Positions 1 to 11,099 of a stretch of 22,765 nucleotides of DNA are shown piece after piece. This DNA comes from Trachelipus rathkii. Taxonomy: Eukaryota; Arthropoda; Malacostraca; Isopoda; Trachelipodidae. Under the pieces are notes generated by a model that did not search any database, was not told the origin of the DNA, and was given only the letters and a program-made list of their open reading frames with translations. Within the stretch, counting starts at the first letter, position 1, and every line of letters begins with the position of its first letter. A program made the position numbers and the translations under genes. Location of the stretch: positions 1 through 22,765 of the forward strand of contig JABUQX010116909.1 of the NCBI GenBank assembly GCA_015478945.1, in the 5' to 3' direction.

Positions 1-1130
1 GGGTTTTTAAATAGCAAAAGAGCGTAAAGTATTTTTATTTGCATCACTATTTAAAGTAACAAAGACTGTTGATACTATTGCACTGAATTGAATAGAGTGA
101 AGAAAGATAGAATTTGGACGTTTATAGAATGAGAGCAGTTGGCAAAATAGTCATTACTTGTTCAGGAAAGAGGAAAGGTGCTTTAATTTGGAGTTTATTA
201 ATAGTTCCGAGGAGTTTCGAATTATCAGGATACGGTTACAGAGTGTGAGTGTAAAATTCTGTGTATTATTAATAAATATATATAATATAATACAGAGTAT
301 AATAAAGATGAAATTTTTGCTTATTGTAGTATTGTGCGCCCATTTCGCATTAATTTTCTGTAAGACTATATAATTGTGAGAGTGGTCTCCACATCATTGA
401 AGAATATACGAAGAGAATAGTTAATATAATGACATTAAGATTCATCGGATGTTCTTATGAGATAACTGTCTTCTAAATTTCAGTAATTCAGAAAAAGCGC
501 TGAGAAACCCGCAAATGAGTGGTATATTGATATAATTAATCTAAATGAACACTTAAAATATATGCCGTCTCTCTTGATATCGATATCCCATCAAAAAATA
601 TACACAATAGCCTGAGCTACTATTTTATATGACGTTGCAGCCAATTTGCTGTATATTATTAGAATACATTCTATTTATAGCATGTAGAAACTAAGACGTA
701 TAAGAGCTTAGCTGTCAAAACTTCAGTTCTTACAATACACCTAGATACCTCAATGTATTCTATAGGTTAAAACCTATTCATAATAAATTAATTACCTATA
801 ACGAGATGAGTTTTATAGAAAAAGAAGGAGTTGATTCTCAACAAAGTGAAATTGTGTTATAATAATGTTATTTATTATGAGCGAAATGTATAATTTAGAG
901 AAATTAATATTAAGATAGAATTCCATTAACCATAAGTTATTCGAGTCTCGTGACTTGAGGTATCGTACAAGGTTTTCAGCAAATTATTATTTTAGAAAAC
1001 TCGAGAGAGAGAAGTAAAGTTCCCGTGATTGACTGGAACCGCTCCAAGACTTGCTTGTAAAAAAGCTCACCCGAGAAATGCAACTAGTAATCTACTACTT
1101 TCCATGATACGCTTATTTTCATTTTCTAAT
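1..1130. other. AT-rich non-coding DNA with one candidate exon
   Basis: Unique-looking AT-rich sequence without a long reading frame. The only coding-like signal I can support is the short signal-peptide-like exon at 308-359, listed separately. I see no RNA gene or recognisable repeat in the rest of it. Confidence 0.4.
308..359 (+). CDS. Possible first coding exon: signal peptide ending at a splice donor
   Basis: An ATG at 308 opens MKFLLIVVLCAHFALIFC, a textbook-shaped signal peptide: one basic residue, a hydrophobic core, then small or cysteine residues. The reading frame meets GTAAGA at 360-365, a good match to a eukaryotic 5' splice site, and stops soon afterwards if read through. A short first exon holding only the signal peptide is common in genes for secreted proteins of invertebrates. 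Upstream DNA is AT-rich, with TATAATATAATA about 25-35 bases before the ATG. No second exon is identified, so the mature product is unknown. Chance hydrophobic frames are common in AT-rich DNA, so this is a candidate only. Confidence 0.3.
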
Positions 1131-1240
1131 ACAACTGCTTTTCCCTTCTCGTCTTCATCTCTCGTCCTCTCTTCTCTTCTCTCATTTACTTATCTCATCT
1201 TCTCTCTTCATCTCTCTCTCTATCAATCAGGCAAGTGCCC
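1131..1240 (+). repeat. Pyrimidine-rich (CT)n-like tract
   Basis: The + strand is dominated by CTTCTC, TCTCTT and CTCTCT runs. It is flanked on the right by ordinary mixed sequence up to about 1500 that I cannot assign. The open frame across it is a by-product of the composition. Confidence 0.7.
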
Positions 1241-1527
1241 ATTTTCAACTCCAATTAGTCGATTGATCGGCATTCAGATTCACAGTCGCTGACTGAGGTG
1301 GTCTAATTTCTCAGTAGCTCGCTCTTAGGTGCACTTCTTTTTTTCCTAGGCGTCATATCGTCCCTTAAGTGGGTACGTCTCCATTCTTTTCTTCTGATTT
1401 TTGTAATTCACCTACGTTTAATGTTAGTAGTGATATAAAGGAGAGCTGTGGTATGAGATTGTGCACCGAGGAAGGGGAAAACTCATTGGGCATATTGGAG
1501 TGTATCGTGATCGTATCCTACTAACAC
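1241..1527. other. Mixed-composition DNA, nothing recognised
   Basis: About 290 bases of more balanced composition. No coding signal, RNA gene or repeat is recognised here. Confidence 0.4.
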
Positions 1528-1640
1528 ATCCGAAACTCCTCATGCTCAGTAAGAGGGTATCAATCCAGTCGCTTATCGGATGCGGCTACTTCAGTCTCTC
1601 TTCTCACTCTTCTATCTTCTTCTAGCTATCTTAATCTCTC
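1528..1640 (+). repeat. Dispersed repeat with CT tail, copy 1
   Basis: The segment begins near ATCCGAA, continues through CATGCTCAGTAA, a GGGTA(TCA)ATCC stretch and TCGGATGCG, then runs into GTCTCTCT and a CT-rich tail. The same ordered blocks recur at 7864-8097 with small gaps, which supports common ancestry. Both copies are followed by a (TA)n tract. It could be the end of an uncharacterised mobile element or a compound satellite unit. Confidence 0.5.
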
Positions 1641-1680
1641 ATCTATATATTACTGTATTATTTATGATCTATCTCCTCTC

Positions 1681-1863
1681 AATTATATATATATATATAT
1701 ATAATATTTAACGATAGTATATATATATATATATATAATATCATAAATGGCATCTACTATATATATTTAAATTTACATATTCAATAATATATGTATAATA
1801 CAGAATACTTTAATATAATCTAAACCTATATCACATATATTAATATTATATTATATTATAATA

Positions 1864-1901
<38 letters not shown>

Positions 1902-1950
1902 TATGATATATATATATTTAATATTATATATATAATATATTAGTGAGGAC

Positions 1951-1984
<34 letters not shown>
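1681..1984. repeat. (TA)n microsatellite tract, interrupted
   Basis: Long uninterrupted TA runs separated by short AT-rich spacers. It abuts the GC-rich island at 1985 with no transition. Confidence 0.9.
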
Positions 1985-1987
<3 letters not shown>

Positions 1988-2135
1988 TTACCGGGGGTCA
2001 GTATGGGAGGAGTATTATTTGCCGGGGCTGAGGGGCCGGTGAGCCGGGGCCGGGACTCGAGGGCCATCAGGGGTATGCTCTAACTTTAGCCGGGGCCGGG
2101 GCCGAAGGGCTCTAGGGGCCTTGGGTGACCGGGCG
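1985..2135 (+). repeat. GC-rich island of GGGGCC/CCGGGG-like repeats, copy 1
   Basis: About 150 bases of very GC-rich sequence built from GCCGGGG and GGGGCC words, embedded in DNA that is otherwise mostly A and T. The words recur at 6900-7065. The units are irregular, as expected for a degenerate or badly read hexanucleotide repeat. Confidence 0.7.
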
Positions 2136-3879
2136 ATTATTTATGCTTAAAATTGATAGCAAATTTTGGAACCACAAATTGAATTTACTTTTGATCAAAA
2201 ACTTAGGAATGAAAATTATAATGTTAATTTCAATTTAATTAATTAATAATTTAAAATTATAAGGGTGAAAATTCATCCAATTAAATTCAAATTAAAAGAT
2301 CCGAAATTATAAATAATTTTCTACGAAAGAAATATTTTATTGAGAGAAAATAAAATTTGATTTTATCTACGATATGGAATACCCTAGCTTCAGGTATAGA
2401 TATAAATTATACACTATATTGCCATGTTGCTCAGAACTTCTAATATATATATATAGTAGAGACAATATTGAGTTTTACAATATCTTTTATTACGACTTAG
2501 TAGCTAAATATATTATTATATCTTGAAAATTGGGACATCCAAATTCGAACTTATTAGCTTCAATACATTTTTCTGTAGCACCTTTTCGAGCACAATTTTA
2601 TCTCGTCTGATTTTTCATCACAGGATGTCGTACAGGCCTAGTACCTAGTATTTCATTGTGGTTCTTATTATTAATATTAGTAGATGTTATTTAAATAATA
2701 TATAATTGTATAATAATAATATAGCAATTACAATAAAGATATGTATATGAATAAGAGAAGCAAAACAAATACTACAATAGAAGAGATATGTAGAGACTAG
2801 AGGATGATTAAATGGTATAAAATCTGAGACTTATCATCTAACTGATAGTGATTTAGAGAATTATAAAACCACGGAATACAGTTCCAATTAATTTGCAATT
2901 GAGAAAGTAAATCATTTGCGAGAAAAGAATATATTTAAGGACAATCCGAAGTTGTATTCGTTTCTTAGACAGAAATCACAGGAGTATTTAAATATTCAAT
3001 ACTCTCCACATAAGTATACCAAAACTTGGATTATTGGCTTGGAGTAGTGATAGTCTACTAGTTATAATGGGATTTTTATGCTGATAAATATTATTATTGT
3101 AATGGTTATTATATTATGTTAAGTTTATATATTTAAATAGGTTAATAAATAAGATTTTATTAATATAACGTAGTCAATAAAATAGGATTTTTACCTGTAA
3201 CCTGTTATTAATTAATATATAATATAATATACATCGTGCTTAATATATATTCTACTACACATATTTTAAAATATTCCTATAGATAAATATTTTATCTGTA
3301 CTAGTATACTTTCTTTGTCTACTGTTGATAATAATTTACCTTAAGAGACGTCAGTTTTGGCATTTCCGTATTAGTAAATTACTTAATTAAAATATGAACT
3401 ATGTCAACTATTAATTAATATTGATTTTTGAGTTTTTTACCATAAACTCAAAGTAAAATAAGTAGGGGTATATTATAGATTCACTCACTTTATAAATTTA
3501 TATATCCATAATCATGAATATAGAAATAAAAGGTTTATGTAAAAACTATTCTGTATTAGATTTTTAAGCGATCTATATTGTTTCACCCTCAATAAAAGAT
3601 GATTATATATAGGTAAGAGTACATTGGGGCATCACACATAGCGCGCAAACAAATAGTTCTCTTAAGATCGGCCAATGAATATGGCGATAATGACGGATCA
3701 ATTGATGTTTCATTGTTTAATATTTGAGCCATTATAATTTTAAATAGCTCTCTTAAAAATGTTAATATATGGATGGACTAGAGTGAATAATTTGGACTGC
3801 AGCAAGATAAAAGATCTTTGGCTGTGCTGGTCTACGTTTCATAATATTAAAAACCACAACAACTTTTAGTTATGTCCCT
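2136..3879. other. AT-rich non-coding DNA, nothing recognised
   Basis: Roughly 1.7 kb of AT-rich sequence with stops in all frames, poly-A and poly-T runs and short palindromic AATTAATTAA stretches. I see no gene, RNA gene or recognisable transposon end. Confidence 0.5.
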
Positions 3880-5260
3880 TACAAACCGTATTAACATCTT
3901 CATTTCACTAAAAATTGCGCAAATATGTACAAACACAAACTTTCTCGGCCTCGCAGTAACTGCGTGAAATTCCCCAACGTGTCTTCTCTATACTCTCAGT
4001 AATCATATATAAACACTTTGTGAAATTGACATCGATATGAACTCTAACACGAATTTTAATCATAGGTGTTTTGTATAAACACACCGAATCCCATAGAGAG
4101 ACTGGCTACGAAAGACGAAAACTCATCTCGAGCTCCTTTAACACATCTTCCCTTAAATTTTAACAAATACTAGTACTTATTATATTCTCAAATCATTAGT
4201 TATTACCTCTATATCTGAGATTTCCAGAATATGTAGAATTGACATTATTCCTTGTTACTCCTTCTATATTCCATAATTCCTCATTATTTGTTCTAAAAAA
4301 AATTAATATAGTATATATACATACAAACTAACATACCCTAATGATGTTTCCTAAATATAATCTATTAGATTATAACTCATTATTTAATTCTATTATATCC
4401 TTCAGTTTTACACGTATATCATTCTTTCACTATTCCGAATTAGATAAAATGCCCTGGCATCCAACTATAACTCTATACTCACTTCCTTGCGATACCCATT
4501 TAATCACTAGCCGTAATTTATTGAGAATCACTAAGGATCATATTTACTATACTAATATTTTGGTGCAAGCTCAAATAATTCCTTCACGTTGACTACAATC
4601 TATACTACATTGGCTAGTTTCTCAAATCATTTCTTGCCCAAACACAAAATATATGCTGTCTCACTTGTCATCTTATATCTATTTTCCTCCGATGCTTATT
4701 CGTATATGCTCTATAATTTCCACCTACCTTCCTCTTCGCATAAATGAGCACAATAATTACCTATCCAGTACCATACATAAATTTCAATCACATCCATCAA
4801 TACTTTATCTACAATCAGTCTCTTAACTAATCTATACCCTGAGTTCGTTTTGATCTATTATATATTCATAACACAAAATGTCATTTTATTACCCAAAAGC
4901 AACATCTCTAAAAGAAGGTACTACTTATGAACCTTTTTTCCACTGTCAAAATCACGCATACACATACCTATTATTATATCTCTAATCTCGATTTCACCAT
5001 AACTCATTACAATTATTATATATTTCGTTCTAAATTAACAATCTTTATTAACATTCATATTTGAATATATATCTTACCTATATATGCATCATACTCTCAT
5101 CTAACTAATTTGCAAATGATCTGATATATAAATAAAAATTTCTACTAAACCGCCCTAAGAATGAATAGTAATACATCTCCTCATCTTCCCAAAGCCTGTA
5201 TATATTCACAATCCCTCACTGCATATACTATGCAAATATCTATAAGGATGCATATACTTA
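3880..5260 (-). other. G-poor, strand-asymmetric stretch; possibly a degraded minus-strand retroelement
   Basis: The + strand is rich in A, T and C and clearly short of G, the same asymmetry seen where the minus-strand LINE lies at 9060-10480. On the minus strand a few words recall retroelement domains. At 4532-4521 there is SDSQ, and in the same frame at 4463-4449 there is WMPGH, which together resemble the two ends of a LINE RNase H domain. Near 4740-4680 there is a run resembling the IVPLYKGKG...NYRG part of a reverse transcriptase. However, stops interrupt the frame, and SDSQ and WMPGH are only 19 codons apart, when nearer 35 is usual. The assignment is therefore weak. Confidence 0.2.
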
Positions 5261-6055
5261 TTGAAGAAGCATAGGTTATTTGACACAAGAAGATATAACT
5301 CATACAACATTATCAAGATGACCTGCAACAAAGGACAGCATATAATTCTGACTATAACAAGTCACTAATGGCGTAACAACGATGGCCACTTCTGATATCT
5401 CAATATCTAATACAATATTACCAAGATTCCATGATCTAAGAAAAATATCGAATTATCCACTACGAGCCAATTCGGCAACATCATTAGGAAATCTACTTTT
5501 GCATTTGATAATATATATATAGTTAATCACCAACAATAAATACTATACTTAAATGAGGAAACTTGACTTCGATTATATAAAACATGAAAGATCAAGAATT
5601 TTATATACACGAAAATGAATATATTCTGAATAATAGTATATATCTATATAATATTCAATTCAAATAATTTATTATCAAACAATCAACGACATTATTAGTC
5701 AAGAAAAATAGCAAGACTCAACTTGAAACTAACACATGGAAACTGATTGAAGAAATCACCAAGAATACCGAAATTGCATCCACGCATTCACCTTTAGGTA
5801 TACCTGGAAGAGGTTATTTCTAGTACGTGTACGTCTGGGACGGAAATACTTAGCACTTTCGCTTTTAATCCCAATTTTACCATTTCATATAACAAATAAA
5901 GTTGTCTCTTTAGAGAAGTGTCAAAGGCTTTGTTAATTAATTATGTGTTATATATATATCTCTTAGTTCTCAAATAAATAATGAAGCCTCGTTTAATATA
6001 TATTGCACCCCATAAGATCAAATAAAAGATATCCAATGGGTTACCTCTATCTCAC
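5261..6055. other. AT-rich non-coding DNA, nothing recognised
   Basis: No persistent reading frame, RNA gene or terminal repeat is visible. Composition is more balanced between 5260 and 5480 and becomes AT-rich again towards 6050. Confidence 0.4.
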
Positions 6056-6400
6056 TAATGTGTATATAATATATATATACTATATCTTACCTGGATTCAT
6101 ATATTTAATAATAAATATAGTTATAATATAAGTTAATAGTTTGACTTATATAGATATTAATATTTAATCTCTTAATATATATATATTAATAATATATCTC
6201 TATATATATAATATCTTATAATATAATATCGTATTTCCTCTGAGTATATATATATATTATATTATATATATATATATATATATACTATATAGTTATAATA
6301 TGCTATACTAATAATATATATTACTATAATATATCTATATATATATATAATTATATAGTTATTAATATATATATTATTATCGCATATTAAATAAATTAAT
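6056..6400. repeat. (TA)n-rich tract
   Basis: Repeated TA runs broken by ATTA and TAAT spacers. No other feature is visible. Confidence 0.85.
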
Positions 6401-6899
6401 TTATTGGTAAAAAAATCATTTTCGGAAAATATATATTTTATATAATTTAGTTTTTAGAAGATATTTATACTTCTTTTATAATTATACAAATAATAATACT
6501 ACATATATTAATTATATTTGAGCAATTTTTGTCTTGTCACTTTCTCTTTGATTTCTGTTTTGATATATATAACATATCAAATATTTATTATGTTATAAAA
6601 AATATACAACGGTAAAAAAAAATTATAATATTTTGAGCCTATTAAATTTTAATGCTAGAAATACATAGTATAATTATTCCTAAAAAAAAATATTTATACT
6701 CATTTAGGTATTGTTCTTATATATTGGTGAGTACATGAAGCAGGTAGTAACAAAAGAGTAATTACATATAATTATATAAGGAATTAAAAAGTAGCTTTTA
6801 ATTTTTGCTTTTGTTTTGATTTTAACGCCTCTACTCATATATATAATTTAGTGTAAATATAGTTAATCTATACCAATTTAACAGTTATAATACTCATCC
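6401..6899. other. AT-rich spacer, nothing recognised
   Basis: AT-rich, with several A and T homopolymers (around 6595-6700). No coding or RNA signal. Confidence 0.45.
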
Positions 6900-7065
6900 T
6901 GCATTTGAAAACGCCGGTTTTTTTCGCTGATTTTTTGGTATCCGGGGCCTCAGGGGCGGGCGCTGGGGCGCTAAAAAAATGGCCGGGGCTGGCCGGGGCC
7001 GGCGCGCCGGGGCCTGGTGGCCCGGGGCCGAGGCCTCCCCTCCGGTTGGGGTCCTAACCTTTGCT
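6900..7065 (+). repeat. GC-rich island of GGGGCC/CCGGGG-like repeats, copy 2
   Basis: Built from GGCCGGGGC, GGGGCC and GGCGCGCCGGGGCC words, closely resembling the island at 1985-2135 in word use and length. It ends directly beside a very long (TA)n tract. Confidence 0.7.
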
Positions 7066-7863
7066 CCATATATATACTAATGTTATTACCTCACTAATCA
7101 CCTGGATGTTAAAAATTCTTCATCAGCGACATATATATATATAATATTATTAACTTAGGTTATATATATATATATATGTACGTCTATATAAATTTAGTAT
7201 CATATAATATATACGTATATATAATATAATTATATATCATATATACATATATATATATTCGTAATATATATAGTATTTATAATATTCTATAATATATATA
7301 TATATATATAATACTAATACTACTATATATATATAATATATATATACCTATATATATATATATATACTATCTATATATATATATTATATATTACTAAAAT
7401 ATATATTATTTCATATATCTGTGATATACTCCTCTTACTATATATATATTAAATTTAATATCATATTATATTATATAGTAATATATATACTTTATTTCAC
7501 TATCATATTAATATATATATAACTACTATATAGTATATATTATATGTAATACTAGTATATTATATTATATATATATATATATTATATATCGTATATATTT
7601 TAGTATTTACTATAATAATTACTTACCTGTATATGATATAGTACTATATAATTATATATCATACCGATCATGTGTATGTAACAGCACTATATATGTACCG
7701 ATATATATATAAATAAATTATAGTAGTAGGATATATTAAAAGTATATTACTCATATATATATATATTATTATACATATATATTATATATTACTCATATAA
7801 TCTATTGTACATTAATGCATGTAATCATTTATAGAGACAATACACAGACATACATAAACTAAC
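7066..7863. repeat. Long (TA)n tract
   Basis: About 730 bases consisting almost entirely of TA runs with short interruptions, fading to mixed AT-rich DNA after about 7800. Confidence 0.9.
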
Positions 7864-8097
7864 AATCCGAACATGCTCAGTAACGCGGGTAATCCTCATC
7901 GACATGTCGGATGCGCAGTATATACGTCTCTCTCATCCTCTCTTCTCTTTTTCTCTAATCTTTAATCCTCTCTCTCTTCTAACTCTCTCTCTCTATCTAT
8001 CTCTCTCGTCTCTCTCTCTCGTCTCTCTCGGTCTCTCTCTCTCTCTCCGTCCTTCTCTCTCATCTCTCCTCTCTCTGTTTCTCTTCTCTCTTTCATA
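7864..8097 (+). repeat. Dispersed repeat with CT tail, copy 2
   Basis: Starts with ATCCGAACATGCTCAGTAA, passes through TCGGATGCG and continues as a 170-base (CT)n tract. It is the counterpart of 1528-1640. The open frame here, composed of Ser and Leu, is a low-complexity by-product. Confidence 0.55.
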
Positions 8098-8775
8098 ATT
8101 ATAATTATTTATTATATATAGTATTATCTATATATATATTACTATCTTATATATATATATATATATATATATATCATATTAACTATAATTATATATACGT
8201 ATACTCCTCATTAAAATTTGCATTCCTAAAATATATATATCTATATGTATACCCACATTATTATTATATACTGTATACTAACTCAGTATAGTCACTGTAT
8301 TATCTCTATCATACATATTCCCTATATCTATATAGTCTATATATATTACGTCTCATATTACTATATATATCATTACTCACTTCATAACCTATATATCTAT
8401 ATATAATAGTATATACTATAATATATAGTATATTATCGGTGTCAGGGGGCCCCTCCCCATGGTGCCTTGGTTCGATTTTTTTTTCTAGCTCTCTTAATGG
8501 TATGGGGTTGAAATCTACTAATATAGGTTGACTATACCTGATATATATGATTATACTACATATATATTATTAATATAACTATATATATATATATATATAA
8601 TATATATAATATCTATGTAATTCTTCTGCCTGTATATATAATATATATATATATAATATATACTATATAATATTATTAGATATATATATATCACTATATA
8701 CTATATATTTATATATATCATATATAATATATTACTAATATATATAGTATATATTTATATATTATAGTTTATACA
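8098..8775. repeat. (TA)n tract with a short GC-rich interruption
   Basis: TA-dominated sequence. At about 8438-8470 it is interrupted by a short GC-rich piece containing GGGGGCCCCTCCCC. No gene is visible. Confidence 0.85.
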
Positions 8776-9000
8776 AAGGTGGGCATCGTTACTGGCAAAA
8801 AAAGTAAGAATTCCGTTATCGATTACTTTTCTCACATCAGAATCGACGTCTTAGAACTGACGTTACTCGAAAAAAACAGTATTGCGTTACCGTCGTTATT
8901 CCGTTCTTTGAAAAGAAAAAGGTAAATTACATGATTGTTACCAAAGTGCGTTACTCCGTTACCCTTTGGCTTTGTCAATATGACAATTAATTACTGTATC
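8776..9000 (+). mobile_element. hAT-like transposon end (left)
   Basis: Begins CAAAGGTGGGCATCGTTACT and continues with many GTTAC/GTAAC words. hAT transposons and their MITEs typically begin CAG(N)GGTGGGCA and carry arrays of GTTAC. A similar inverted end, GCCCTCACTTTG, occurs at 11158-11169 and is preceded by GAGTAACGAAGTAAC. I do not find a matching 8-bp duplication outside the two ends, so pairing them is tentative. The LINE, MITE and SINE described below lie between them. Confidence 0.4.
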
Positions 9001-9059
9001 TAAAGAAGAAATTGGTTTGTGTATATTTAATTTTCAATATTATCATTATTATCCTCACG

Positions 9060-10480
9060 AAAAACTTACCCCTCAATGTAAGAACCCTAGCTGCACTGCA
9101 AGACTTAGTCCTTTGCATCCACCAACGATTTTAATTGCAACTAAGCCCACCGGGCACCTGCCATTACTACAACTTTCCTGACTCCACTCTGACATCTCGT
9201 TCCCTTTTCAATCCAATCCATATATACTTAAGTATTTAAACCCAGACACTTGGTTCACCAAGCTGCTCAACCATCCTAACGATAACTCACACCGAGGAAC
9301 TGCTCCTCCACTTACAACCATAGCCTTACTCTTATCTAAGCTTACTTTCAGACATCTTCTTTTACACACCTTCTGCCATATCTCTCTCTACCAATCCTCT
9401 CAAACTCTCTAGTTTTCGCCACACAAAACCAAATCATTCCGCATATAAGGTAGGGCATCCTCCACTAATCTCCATTCTCCATCATTCTGACCGAGATTGT
9501 GGAGTCGGGAGTCGGAGTGTTGGGCGAGTTAGGTGGTAATCATTTGAAGAGAGTGAGTCGGAGTCGGGAGTCGGAAGCGGTGTCGAGTCGGAAATTTTGA
9601 AGAGATTTGAGTCGGAGTCAGAGTCTGAGACTGAGTCTGAGTCGGAGTCGGAGAAAAATTTACCGGATCGACTCCACAACCCTAATTCTAACACCATTCC
9701 TGCCCCCACCCTCTTAATTCTTTCATAAGCCATCCATATACAAATTGAATAACCAAGTAAGACATAGCACATTCCTGCTTCACTGGGCTATTAATAATTA
9801 AAACATTTATCACTTTCAGATACATATATTCCTTACACACGCTTATATACTTTTGATCTTCCATTCAGAAGGGCTTTTGTTATTTCAGTATTCAAATAAC
9901 ACCTGCAATAGAGCTTCCGTTTAATCAATTTAATACGCTGTTCCTGCAAAATACAAAAACATAAATAAGCAATTTATTCTTTCAACTCCCTCATCTTTCT
10001 CAATCATTTTTTCTATATAAAGATTTGATCCACACATCCTTACCTACTTCTAAAGCCCAACTTGTTCTTTCACAATTCAATCCTTCAAGCACCTCGAAGC
10101 CCATTCTTTTCGACCAAAATATAAGCTATATATCTTCCCTACTACACTTAATAAAACCAATTTCCCTATAATTCCCACAGCTACCCCTTTTTCTCATTTA
10201 TCCCTTTATTATAGTTAGGGTAATATTACTGGTCTCTCTCCAATCCCTCTGGAAGCTATGCTCTACCATAAATACCATTTTGTTGCACAACTTCTAAATC
10301 CAATCAATCAACCATCTCGCCTCCGTTCTTGATCATTGTCACCAGGTAATTTCATCTATACCTTCGATTTACCATTTTTTTCAACTTTCTAGCTCTAGCA
10401 ATTACGCTCTTCGTTACTAATTAATCCTGCCGCAAATACCTATTCCTCGTCAACAAAAACTATCAAAACCCCAACACACA
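9060..10480 (-). pseudogene. LINE reverse transcriptase fragment, frameshifted and interrupted
   Basis: Read on the minus strand with frameshifts, the expected order of a non-LTR reverse transcriptase is visible. MIKNGGEMV followed by a RDWRET-like stretch lies near 10350-10230 (the KxxGxDE...MIKNGG region). A SCGNYR...IGFIK-like segment is near 10180-10130. A GFRSR-GCVDQIF-like segment is near 10060-10020. GCVMS...NLYMDG lies near 9775-9730. NDLVLCGEN, from the YADD block, is near 9445-9420. LDKSKAMVVSGG lies near 9345-9305, and an ARVLHEGV-like segment is near 9095-9075. The YADD motif itself is corrupted to YMRND. The family resembles LINE polymerases abundant in crustacean and other invertebrate genomes. 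Neither the endonuclease nor the ends are clear. It is not a working gene as written. Confidence 0.7.
9492..9684. mobile_element. hAT-type MITE built of GAGTCG repeats, inserted in the LINE
   Basis: The inverted ends are ATTGTGGAGTCGG on the left (from about 9496) and, read from the right, TAGGGTTGTGGAGTCG (9684 inward). The interior is imperfect GAGTCG/GGAGTC hexamers. The flanks are ATTCTGAC (9484-9491) and ATTCTAAC (9685-9692), an 8-bp duplication matching at 7 of 8 bases, which is the hAT signature. The insertion falls within the LINE reverse transcriptase just before the YADD block. Joining the flanks at one copy of the duplication restores a plausible LINE context on the minus strand (a GVRMMENG-like segment leading into the WRLV...LVLCGE region). 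The Ser-Asp repeat protein predicted across it is an artefact. Confidence 0.65.
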
Positions 10481-10639
10481 TATAACTAGCACCTCTTCAT
10501 ACTGCCAATGTTATGGCCAGATCAAGATGATAGCTGGTTACCCTACCACCACACAAATCCACCATCCATTTCATCAGTTAATGAAAGCACCATCCCTAAT
10601 CATCATTTTAAGCAGACTCCCCTTATTCCTATATAATAC

Positions 10640-10815
10640 CTCGATATATTTATATCCTACTATATATTCATTATATCCATTCACTCCCCTAGGGTCATAT
10701 ATATACCTCTATCTATATCATATATTATACTATACTCATATATATATATATATTATTATACTATACTTACTATATATATCATACTATATATATCTATATT
10801 CTATATTATATACAG
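10640..10815. repeat. (TA)n tract
   Basis: TA-dominated sequence between the LINE fragment and the SINE-like head. The Tyr/Ile-rich frame through it is a low-complexity by-product. Confidence 0.85.
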
Positions 10816-10833
10816 ATTGATTTTTAGACTAGA

Positions 10834-10905
10834 TTCGGGGTGGTCAAGTTGCTAAAACACTCAGCCATTCCAATTCTCTCTCTCTTGAGTAATAAGTTCG
10901 ATAAC
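10834..10905 (+). mobile_element. tRNA-derived SINE head (pol III A and B box)
   Basis: GGGGTGGTCAAGTTGCTAAAACACTC closely recalls the D-arm and A box of a tRNA (TGGTCAAGTGGCTAAAGCACTC type). AAGTTCGATAAC at 10892-10903 recalls the B box GGTTCGAATCC. The spacing fits a tRNA body of about 72 bases. The acceptor stem does not close and the anticodon region is a degenerate CT run, so this is more likely a SINE head than a functional tRNA. The body downstream is not recognised. Confidence 0.4.
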
Positions 10906-11099
10906 AAAAAATGTAATGGTAACTAAAAAGTAACACGAGGAGAGATGAAAATAATACAACCGTTGAACTTATTATTCAGTAGCGTATTCTACATATGAAT
11001 AAGAAATAAAGTAACATTAAGTTTAGTATAAGTATATATATTAATCAATATATATATATGAATATATATATATCCGATTCTTGAATAACTGATAAATAC

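Noticed and set aside
1029..1292. Ser/Leu-rich open frame
   Set aside because: Driven by the pyrimidine tract at 1131-1240; not recognised as a protein.
7904..8098. Ser/Leu-rich open frame
   Set aside because: Translation of a CT tract, no coding signal.
9482..9772. Ser-Asp repeat protein on the minus strand
   Set aside because: Produced by the GAGTCG hexamers of the MITE inserted into a LINE; the upstream half is the LINE in a shifted frame.
10527..10820. Tyr/Ile/Leu-rich open frame on the + strand
   Set aside because: It runs through antisense LINE sequence into a TA tract; the composition is that of the microsatellite.
10834..10905. Functional tRNA gene
   Set aside because: Acceptor stem does not pair and the anticodon region is a CT run; a SINE head is the better reading.
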